A stretch of DNA of 64,000 nucleotides from Doryteuthis pealeii (taxonomy: Eukaryota > Mollusca > Cephalopoda > Myopsida > Loliginidae): assembly GCA_023376005.1 (NCBI GenBank), contig CM042141.1:99796712-99860711 (forward strand), written 5' to 3'. The notes under the pieces were generated by a model. It ran no database searches. It had not been told where the DNA came from and saw only the letters and a program-made list of their open reading frames with translations. Both the position numbers and the translations under genes were made by a program. Shown here piece after piece: positions 41,701 through 53,700 of this stretch (positions are counted from its first letter, which is position 1; every line of letters starts with the position of its first letter).

Positions 41701-44700
41701 CTTGTCACTAGAATAATGTTTGCCTCAGACTATCATCTCTTCGGCCCCATGGAACAGGGTTTGAGAGGCAAACATTATTCCAGTGACAAGGAAGTGAAAT
41801 CTGTAGTGAAGTGGCTCAAAAGAACAATCAACAGAATTTTACAGGGCAAGGAATACATGCTCTCATTCGAAGGTGGAACATTGCTATTGAGAGAAATGGT
41901 GACTATGTGGAGAAGTAGGGATGTGATCCACAGAGGACCAGCTTCATTTTGATGTATGATACATGTTATTGTGTTGGTAATTATACCTGTCCTAAACAAA
42001 ATGGCATTACTTTTTGATTCACTCTCGTACATAAAAAATAAAACAACATTCTATTAAACATAGATAAATGCAAATCAGACATATCTAAAAAATTGTTACC
42101 TGTTTTTTCATCAGGATAAGTAACCACGGTAAATTTGTGATGTTCTCCAGTAAAGTTCAATGAGTACATATTCGTGGCTGATTCAAACATTTTGTACTTT
42201 TGCTGCAATTCTTTAAGATGAAGTTCAGTGGAAAATTCTGGTTCAATGATTATTAAATTGGTAGGTACACAATGGCTGAACGTACAGTTATCATCTCTGA
42301 AATGAGAGGAGAGAAAAAAAATTATTTTAAAAATGTCTATTTGTCTTGAATTTTCATTATTAAATAAAGATTTGTTAAGTATTTTTATTTTTTAATAATA
42401 TTTTTCATTTTAATTTCAAAGCATTGGTTCCCCTAGATCACCAAATTTAAGCAGCAATGAGCCTATTCAATACTTAATTGGGTGACCAATTAAGCAACAG
42501 CAGGTACTGTAAGCAACATGACTTGATTTGGCATTAAATAACTCGAAAAGGGTTGATATGACATAAAACAACCAATCAACCTTTTAACTTATTTTTTGGT
42601 TTGGTTTAGTTTCTTTCATTAATTTAAACCCACACCTCTTATCTTATTTCGATCACTGGAAGCCATATTTATTGCTACATTTACATAATCAGGAATATTA
42701 CTAAAATATTTAGTAGTTTCCAATTTTTAAGCAGTGTCAACCATTATTATTTTTCTAGTATTTTTTTTCCATCTTAATTTCAGTTATTTGTTTGTAACTA
42801 TTCAGATTGTTATTCTACAGTCATTTTGTAATCACTGAGAGTCACAAATAAAAAAATGTTCCTGGCAAGACTCAAACTTGTATCCTTTTTGCTTATAAAA
42901 CTTGGCTTGTAAGACAAACCCTCACCATCATTCAGGCTTTAAAAAAATAAATTTTTAAAAAATTAAACAAAAGGAAAAAAAAAAGCATAAAATTAAATAG
43001 GAGAGATCTATAAAAAAAAAAAGAAAAGAAAAAAAGGTAACCTTTGTTTGATAAAACAAGCTTGGAGCAGATTTATTCAAACACAGTACGCATTTTTCTC
43101 ATCTGTTTTGGTGAGAAAGACTTTCACCAGGCCTATAAGCACTTTTCTATCTCTACTTTCCTCCATTACTCTCTTTCTTTCCCTAAAAATTAACCTTTGA
43201 CCACCTACTCAACCAAAACTTAATCCAATGTGGCAAAAGCCTGAATTACAGAAAACATGCTAAACAATGTACAGAAAATAAATATGTACTGATACATATA
43301 TGAGCTTGGTGTAGAGCAAAAAAATAAAATGAAATAAAATAAAAACTTTAATCAATTGTTTGCATTCTTTTGTCTTCTTCCACCTGAAACTGGTAAATTT
43401 ACCTGGGTTTCATGTATAAAATGTCATTTATCCGAAAAACCTTCTTTAAAAAATAAATCAAAAGGTTTTAAGAAAATCACATCAATATAAACAGGGCTGT
43501 GAAGATTTAGAGCCATGGATCCAGAGTCGGAAGCAATAAAGGAGTCACTCCAGTTGAATTTACAATTTATATGGCCACAATATCTTTTTTTTTCTCGTAC
43601 AAACCAGTTAAATATATATTTACCAACCCCTCATAAGGGCAATAGGGTTGGGGCAATCATATAGGTGCTAGGGCTTGACGTGACCAGCCGATTGATCGGA
43701 GGGGGCCTCTCCGACCGCCCGTCTAGCCCAAGACAGGGCCAAAGTGGAGTATTGTAAGTCATGGACTGCTCAGCCACCTGGGTTCTATCCTTAAGCATCA
43801 CGGGTTGCCCACCCACGGCCAACAGGTGACCCCATTGGGAGAGTCTTACCCCAGGTGCAGTCGGTGCATTCTAATGCCACAGCCGACAGAGATTGTAGGC
43901 CATAATCCCTTAATTACATAAAGAGGAAATAAAGAGTCAAAAGTTTTAGTGTTCCAACTCCACAGCCCTGAATATAAACAACATCTTCAATTCTAGGAAA
44001 TATGGGAAGTTCAAAATTACCTGATGCCATTGATTTGTTTCTTTAGATCCATTTCTATGTGCCGGATCTGTGAGAGAAGCGTTGGATCAGATCCGTTAAC
44101 CCAAGTGTACACAGCATCTATAGGAATCGGAGAGCATAACCTGTGATAAAGAAGAAAAAAAATACATATATAAATATATGAGAAGTAAACAAACAGACAA
44201 TGTGTTTGATATGGCTTTTTTAGCTGACAATTTTTGGGAGAATACGTGCTTAATTGAAGTCGTACCTAATTTTTGAAAATTAATTAATTAATAATTAACG
44301 AATTAGGTGGGAATACCTATTCAAATGTAAGGCTAAACAAATCGAGAAAAATCAATCTCTGTATGTACATTTCAGCCTATTAGGCCTCATCAGCAGAGCT
44401 ATAGACAGGAAGACCACTTTGTGTGTGATTTGAACCATGACTGTCAAGTTGATAGGCAGGGACTCTAACCGTTACACCAGCAGGCCCTTCCCAGATTTTT
44501 TGTTTTGTTTAAAAGTAGGTTATATTCCACTTTTTGAATTATTTTTTAATATAACTTTTAGCATGACTGAGGCATGCAGGATATATCAAATTATTAGGGA
44601 GAGATTTCATATTTCACAGTAAAACTGTTCAAGAAGGACAACTGAAAAACTCAAATGTACAATACAATGAAAAGCATAAAATTAAATTTGAAGATGATTC

Positions 44701-47700
44701 TTCATTTATCAAATATGGATTTATGCAATATGAAACAATATGAAAAAAAAAACTATATAAGTTAGGATAGTTTAGATGTAGGATCAATGTTGTTTGGTAA
44801 CTGTCAATTTCTCACCTGTGCAACAAGCATCACAGATTATATAAGATGAACAAAGATTTAATGAATATTTCTTTTAATTGTTCTCAACTAGTTTTGACCT
44901 TAGGTCATCATCAGGAGAAAATTTCTTTTGAAAGAAATTATTTTTTTGAAAGTTTAAATAAGTTTTCTAAATGTTTGAAAAGTCTCAAAAATTTGGGTGA
45001 AAAAATGTATGAGAAGTGGCAAGTCTATCTGCTCAGTGAAAACCATATATATATATATATATATATATATGAAAAAAAAAATTTTGAAAAATCAATTGGA
45101 CATCATCTGAATACAAAAGAAATATTCAAAAGAGACCGATACACTTTGGATTTTTTTCGAAAATTAATTTTTTTTCCATTACTGCTAACTTATTAAAATT
45201 GAGACTTACCTATTCTTAAATGACACACCTGCTACATTATCCGTAAATGAACTGAACATGTTGATATACTGGGCATAACTCCATTCCATAACAGTCTGAA
45301 AAAAGAAAGAATGAAAGAAAATGTCTTTAGAAAATAAAGTGATAAATCTTGGAGATTGTGTGTTTGTCTGTCTGTAACTGAAACTATATATATATCACTA
45401 AAGTCACAATTCCCTTAGTTATTTACATCAAATTTTCCATGATTTTATCTTTATTTAAACCTCAATTATTAATAAAATTATCTTATATTCTTGATAATGT
45501 TGGACTTATCTGCATACTAATAACATGTAATTGTATTTATATATACATACAACAAAATAGCAGTTTACAGTGTGAATGTGAAGGTTAATTTGCATATTGA
45601 CATTAAAAATTTGATTTTAATAAATATATGCTTAGTATTATAGATTTTTAATTGTTTGGTTTTATCTTAATGAATATGAATAAACATCTCTTCAATAAAT
45701 CTAAAAAGAAATCCATTAGCAAGAAGAAATAACCATTATTTTATTCTTTATTTCCTAATGTAACTAAGTAGTTAAATTAGGAAATATGTTATGTACAAGC
45801 ATATTTGTTATATATGTTATGTAGTACGTATTTTAATATGATATTCTATTACATTAAAACTTAAATACTTGCACCCGGAGGGTGCATATATTTGCTAGTA
45901 ATAATAATGTTTTGGGCAGGTGGGTATAATTTACATTCACACTCATTTGCCTGCTGATAATTTGCCAACTGAAAGTTATTACCTTGTGAATTCATTTTCA
46001 CCGATCGATTAGAAATACAAGGTTGATCAAACATGGTTGGTTAGTGGGATTTTACGGCATGTCAACCCAAGGGTTACTTTATGCCGAAGAGGTTTTATTT
46101 TATTCCTTTTTGTTGGGTATTCAATTTTTCCTTTAAACTTTATTTTTTTTCAACACACTTTTTTACAACTCATTTTTATACATTTAACCCATAGATGGGA
46201 CCCTAACAGGTACTACCACTCCAGGTCAGAGTGGACCTGGGAGTAATGGCGATGAAGGGGTACTCAACACTCCCTAGAGCTCCGGAACTGGAATTTCACC
46301 ACTAGAAGCAGTTTAACCTAGGGTAGATCAAACTTGGGATTTTGGCCATGACTATACCCAGGCGTTAGGTTAGGACCTCCAATTCTAAGTGAATAGACAT
46401 ACTTCACTCGTGCTTTTTATCTGCATCAATGCATATTCATCAGTAAGGATAGCCACTTTGTATCAGTATCAATTCTCTTCTCATCTAATCATATTTTTAT
46501 AACCTTCATGTCATAATCAGGAGCCTTAATAATAAAAGGTTTAGTTTGAAAATTCCATGAACCATTGTGTTCAAAGAATTAACCAAATAATAAAAATCAT
46601 TAAGCCTCGTCTAAAAAAATCAGACAAATACTGTTCACCATATATTTTTGCTGAGTAAACCTTTTTCCCTATCTATAATACTCGTGTTTCTTCCTATTAT
46701 TTCTCTGTTAACTCTAATACTTGAGTTACAATACAGAGTGATGAATTTAATATTTGCAATTCAACAAGTGCATATTCTAATACTTATTTTCTGCTAGGAA
46801 ACTTAGACAAATTATTAATTTTAGAGGCATGCCTAGAAGAAAGCAGTAAGAGTACATTTCAATCCTCTCCCCTCACAAAAGAATTTGTAATAGACCATTC
46901 TTATAAATGTTGGTGTTACTATTTGCGTGGCCATTTTAGGATTGTAGTTGAATGCAGTTGCACAGTGGAGATCTTTGTGGTATAAAGTTTGATCCTTTCT
47001 TGAAGTAGAAAGATGTAGTATCAATTTTAATCCTTGTCTGTTGATCTGTCCTCAAAGTAGAAAGTTGTATCAGAGTTGATCCTGTTGGTCATTCCTTTAA
47101 GCAGTTCAGCTAGCAAATGATTTTAGGACAATTTACCAACGCCTTTAAATAGTAAATTAAATATATGTTTGAGCGTTTTTGATTGGTTAATTCAACTCCT
47201 GCTGTTTTTGGAACAGTCTATAAATATAAGTTATGGTCTTTCGCACACTTTATACCCAAAATATTAGGGTACCTCATGTAATAGTTAGCAAGTTAGATTT
47301 GCAAACCATTGTTTGAGAGTTTGATTCTCATTGGGTGCCCCATACTTCTGGCCTTGTGCCACATCTAAGCTAAGCTTAGTAAATAACTATACTCAAAATA
47401 TTCCAACAGTTAGACTTGGTTTTGGTCATGGTCATTCATAGTGTTGGGTTGTCTTCCCTTTGCCTGGGAGAGTTATCTTCCTGATGGGTTCCCGTTTTTG
47501 ACCACCAGGGGTTTTTGGTATTTAAGCGGCTGTTTTGAACTCTCGTTCTCTCTGTTTCTTCTCGGGACCTTACACACATGGATTAGACATTTATGTCTAT
47601 ACCCTTCTTGTGTGGGGGCTTCTGCCCCCAACACAACGCTAGTAAGTTTACTTGAAATATGGACTCTCCAGTCCTATATCTCTATTTTGTATGTTCTTGT

Positions 47701-50700
47701 AGCGAACTAATGTATACGTTTTTTTTTATTGTATATCATTCCTTTCCTTGTATGTGTATTTCATGTCTTATATGTTTCTCCGTGTGCTGTCTAATTTATT
47801 AAAGTCCATTATGTTATGTTTAAAACTCGTGTTGAAGTTGTTTTGTTCAACTTATAAACCTTGAACCCAACAATAGCAATGAATGAATGAATAAATAAAT
47901 ACAATTTACCAGTGTTTAAAACTAGAACTTTGTACTGTAATCATTTTTTTCTATTTTTCTTATTTTTTTTATCAACCCATAATTTGTTTCACCAAGTTTT
48001 GGAACTATGTGTTGTAGAAGAAAATTAAGACATGAAAACCAATTTGGTGGATAGTTTATATATGTATATAAGTAAAGTAGACAGAGTGGCCTATTATTGG
48101 TATCAGTAAGGGAGTCTATCCTTTTTTCAGTAGCACTAGATCAGGGAAATTGTTTTTGCATCTGAAATGGATCATCACACCTAACATCAGCTCCCCACTT
48201 TACCACACAGATCCAAGCTATGCTACTCAAGCGCTGAGTTGGCAAGGGCCATATTAAACCCAGAACCTTGATGCTCCATATTGGTAAATATTACAACCAA
48301 CTCTAAGATTATCATGGCAATGTAATAACAATGAGTGTTCCTAATTAAGTTGCCATTGTTAAATTATAGATTGGCATAATCTATTATTTGGCAGGTAGTG
48401 TAGTTTAAAATGGTGTTGAAAATCAAATTATCTAAGTGATTGATAGGTAATACAGTCCCCTCATTGCTGAGAGCATCATGCAGAATGATGGATATTTATC
48501 TAGCACCATATCCACATGGACACCAGCAGCCAATAAGGAATCAAGGAACGAGATCACCCAGATCCAAATATGGAATATTCCAGTGCTATAAATACCAATT
48601 GCTTTATGTATAGATTCAATTATACTTAGTTGGTGTTGCTCAATTCAACATAATAAAGTCACATTGTATTTTATATATACTTAAAAAAATTTTTAAAACG
48701 CCCTCTAGGCAGTGTAAAAAAATTTTTTTTTAAAGATATTGCCTGAGTGGAGTAGGAAAAATTAAATGAATAAAATAAAACATTTAATATTTTTAAAAAA
48801 ATTATTACTTACTTAAAAAGCATCATATTCACTCTACTCTCAACTGAGATATTTGTTTTGCTTTGCAAGTAAGGACCTCCAAAATGTTTATAGAAATTTT
48901 TAATTTAATCATTCAGACTCTCATTTTTATAGAAAATTTAAAAATTACACAAGTAAAATATATTTTGTTCGGATTTCATAAAATGAAATAAGGGGGGGGG
49001 GACAACATAGTAAAAAAAATATTTCCTTTAATATATTTTAGGAAAAAAGTTTTTTAAACATAAATTCATCTAAAAGGTGTATAAGTATTGAAATTTTCAT
49101 GAAAATCTGACAATTAATTGATTTTTTCATATAATTTTAATATTCTTATGTAGTAATAATACTGACTATAAATCAAATACTCATTAATAAACTTACTTAA
49201 TTCCTGAAATGATTGCAATGTAAGCAGTGACATAGTTTCAGTTACAGACAAATAGAGACCGAATCTCTATTATTAATTGAAGTATATTCCCAGCATACAT
49301 TTAACAGTTTTTAAACCTAATCAGATCAGGTTACATAACAAATATATACAAGGTGTGTTGAAAAAGTATCGAGACTTTTTGACACACCTTGTATTCTGAA
49401 AAAAAAAAAATAATGTTCCATTCATACTTCATTTCTATCTTGATAAATACAGCTTTAAACTTGGAACATTTTTAACACAATCTTGTATTCTGAAAAAAAA
49501 TTAATGAATGGAACATTTTTTTTTTCAGAATACAAGGCGTATCAAAAAGTACAAAAAATCTCGATACTTTTTTGACACACCTTGTATGTGGTCCCATTGC
49601 ATTTTTTTTTTTGTGTTATTGATTTTGCTAAAGAGTTCCATAAAAGAATCAATGATGAAAGAGTGTGTCCAAAGTTAAACAATAAAAAGTGTAACAGATG
49701 GTAAACTTAACTCTTTTTTTTTTAAATCCCTTGTGCAAACAAATACTAAAAATTTGGTTCTTAAATAAAATAGCAAAAATATCAACTTAGAACTTTAGTT
49801 TTAAATTAATCAATACAGTACCTTTTTTTTTACCATTTTGAATGACATAATGTTCAAAATGCTTTGACATCACTCCATTCACACTGTTTGAATACTTTTT
49901 TCCTCAAAATTAATAAGACGAGTGTTTTCTATGGCCATTTTTGCTGCTGATTACGATTCTGATGAGATAATTTACCTAGGATGTCATTTTAGGTTGGTTC
50001 CATGATGATTCTCAAAATTGTGACTGGAAATCCTTGTTTTTTTTTTTTTTAAAGGACAATATATGGCTTAATAATTGTGTAACATGACTAATCATAGTTT
50101 TTCTTAGTCACAGAATATTGTTACGTAGTAATATAGTCACAGTACAAAAAGCGATATATGTTGTATAGCGGGGCTTGTCAACGTGCCTCCAAATTCACAG
50201 CACTAAAAGGTATTTGTTACGTGGCGGTCGTCTTGTCAATAAAAAGATACAGCGCTTGAAATATCTCTTCCCCAGGGCTTAGCTTTTATTTTCGGGCTCG
50301 TCTCGTGGGTTCTTTCGGAGAGGAGGAAAAGCAGAGAGAAAGAGAGAGAGGACACTGTTAAATTACTGTGATCCCACACTAGGGACCAGAGGCCCATCCA
50401 TACTCTACGCCCCGCAAAGACGATCTTGTTGTTCGTCATTCCTAGTCACCACGTGATTTCCAGGTTCCGGTCAACACCCGAAACTTCCGGTTGGCTTTCA
50501 ATTCTCCATTCAGGACCACCCGTTTTGTGCCCATTACTACCTTTTTTTTAACCCCCACTTCTTCTTCCTCTCCTTCTACAGCAGTCCACCCAAAACTCTG
50601 GACGTTCATAATCCATTACAATATGAAGATGCATTCATCTTATTGATTTAACCAGTTCTATTTTCTTTATCATGTAAAACAATGAAAATTATAATAAGAT

Positions 50701-53700
50701 TAGTGACGTTGTTTTCCCATTGATATCACCAATTACACATAAAGTTTGCAATAGTTAACTTGTATGTGAAATAAAAGGAAATTAATCCGACAGTGTGAAT
50801 TTGATATATTGAAAAAACAAATGATGTTTACAAATGCTTGGGATCATCAGGAGAGAATGTGCACCATTTCGGGGCCTTCCTCTCAACGGTTTTAACTGCA
50901 CATCCCCCCCCCCCTCACTGTTGTGAGGTCCCTTGGAATATCTGTATCGACCGTATGTAATAGATCGGTCTTCAACAAGAACGGGATGAAATGACCGTTA
51001 GAAGAAGAATGCACAAACAGAACGCTGTTAGTCAAAGTTGGAATTTTTCAAAAAATGCGTTATCTGTATTAAAAATATACGATGTGCAGTTAAAACTGTT
51101 GAGAGGAAGGCCCCGAAACGGTGCACATTCTCTCCTGATGATCCCAAGCATTTGTAAACATCATTTGTTTTTTCAATATATTAAATTCAATAGTTAACTT
51201 CTACGAAATAAGAATTGAATTTTCCATATAAGTTAATCACTTGACTCACAGATTTTCCTAATTCAGTTATCAAATTTACCAAACTGGGATTCACATCCGA
51301 AGTTTGTGAGGGGTGCATACTGTAGCAGTGATGCTGATAGCTTTTTGATTTAGTGCATCCTGGGAAGCACATATTTGCTTTGAATGAGTACCCGGGAAAA
51401 TTTATGGGTCCCAACTAAAGCCATCTAACCCCTACCTTGTAACCTATCCTGTGTCCTTTGTTTCTAAGAAACTATTGAAATGTATTTACAGTTAGCTTGA
51501 AATGGTGAGGGAAGAAAAAAGAAAAACACTGGGACACATGGATATGATTTTACTGTGTCCTTTTAGATTTTTGTGCGTCAGGTACGCAGGACTACTTATC
51601 AGCATCTTTGCTGTAGTGCCTCTCAGTCACCATTATCATCTTCTAGAAGTGTTCTACCTCCAAAAGTCGCTTCTTAACAACATCAATAACATTCCCCATT
51701 ACAGCAGCTTCCAATTTTTCAATCCCATTTGATTCACCCACTTGTTTTACATCCTTTAATTCCTTGAGAACAATCAATTTGGGTTCAAAGGAAATTTTCA
51801 CCCCAGTCCAATTTCTGTCATATCACCAGTAGCCGTTTCATCAATCCCCAAAAAGTAACAGTGTTACATTCACTTTTGGACTAATGCCCTTAAAAAAGGT
51901 ATGAACCCCTCCCTCAGCTATGGGTTCAGTTTAGCTCAGTTAGTAGAGCATCTATCTAAGAACCACAAAGTTCCAGGTTCAATACTGACCCTTGCCAACT
52001 TAACATGTGTAGCACAGCTTGAATTTGTGCAGTAAAGTGAGGAGCTGATGGTACATGTGGCATTCCACCTCACACGCAAAAACAATCTCCCTGGGAGAGC
52101 GCTAGTGAAAAGGGTGAAGACTCCCTCAGTGTCTGGATGATACTGACAGTAGACCACCCCGCCAACTACTTTTTTTACTTATTATTCTTCTACACAGATG
52201 GTTTTGGCTTTAAATAGCCCAAAAAGGTTGATATGCCATTAAACAAAGAAACCAAACCAAACCATTTTATCATCCATATAGTAATACAAGGACTGCTTGA
52301 AAAATATTAGTCCTTGCCAACCCAGCGCATGAGTAGAACAGCTCAGGTAATCTGATCTGTGCAGTAAAGTAGGGAGCTGACAGTAGGTGTGGTACTCCAC
52401 ACAATCTCCTAGTCTAGTGCTAGTGAAAAGAGGATAGACTCCCTCACTGTTCTGTCAACTTTACTTTTTACTACATCAGATGATTAACCATTACACCACG
52501 AACACCACTGGGTGTAGTTCCAAACACTTTTGCAAAAATATCAGAACAGTAGAGCCTATCGAGAGAAGAAGAGATGATTCAGACCACAGCAGTGATGAAG
52601 TATGTAAGTTTGTAAGACTACCATGTTAGGAAAGTGATGGAACTTTAAAGAGGCTTAACATTAGTTGGCCATCTGCGAGAACCACCAGACTTTTCTAGTG
52701 GGAAAAAGATATATAATAATTAGGATCTGCCAAAATATTGATTCGTTTTCATTTTAAAAACTAATTAAAATTAATTAAATTGATTATTTAAGGTCAAATT
52801 TTTGTCTAAGTCGAAAAGTAGTAACATAATGATCATCAGTAAAAAAAAAAAAAAAGAAGAACAAAAAGAAGCAAAATATTACACATGTAATTTATTTTTA
52901 ATACATTTTAAACTATTTTTTCAGTCAATTTTGCTCAAATATATCATAAACATGGCCGTAAACACTGCTTACGATGACGTAAAATCCGTATTTTACAAAA
53001 TAAATTTAACCCCTCCGATAGAAAAAAAATTATCAAAAATCAGGGAATTATCCGATTTTAATGAAATCAGTGTTTTTATCAATGAATGAATTTTAAAATG
53101 CATCAGTTATTTTATTTGTATTATTATTACTAATAATAATATAAATGCGCTACAAATGTAGAAAGTGTCCATGACTCAATCACAAAATTAATTAAAAGAA
53201 TCTAAAATTACCAAAATTATGATTATGTATGATAATTTTGGGAGAGACAAGGAACCAAATTAAATTATAGAAATTTTTTTTTTAAAATAAAATCGGGGTG
53301 GGGGGTCTATTGTTAGTATCAGCCGGACAACAAAAGAGTCTATCCCTTTTTCACTAGCACTAAACCAGAGAGATTGTTTTTGCGTCTGAAGTGGAGCACC
53401 ACACCTACTATCAGCTTCCTACTTTACCACACAGATTTAAGCTGTGCTACTCATACACTAAGTTGCCAAGGGCCAGGATCGAACCCAAAACTTTGTGGTT
53501 CCTAAGCGAATATCAGAAATCTGATAGAGAATTATCTTCCCCTGCCGCTAGAGGGTGAATCGCCAATACGAAGTTGGCGGGAAAACCAAGCCATTACTTA
53601 TCAGGGAGCAGTTACCAAGGAGAGACGTTAAAATAAGCACTCCCATCACCTTGCCCTTAACCAGCATACTTTCTAAGGCATTGTGACAGAAAACTTTCTA

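Noticed and set aside
52802..53089. 95-codon plus-strand ORF
   Set aside because: Part resembles sequence at 57361-57430, so it appears to be a repeat; no recognised domain.
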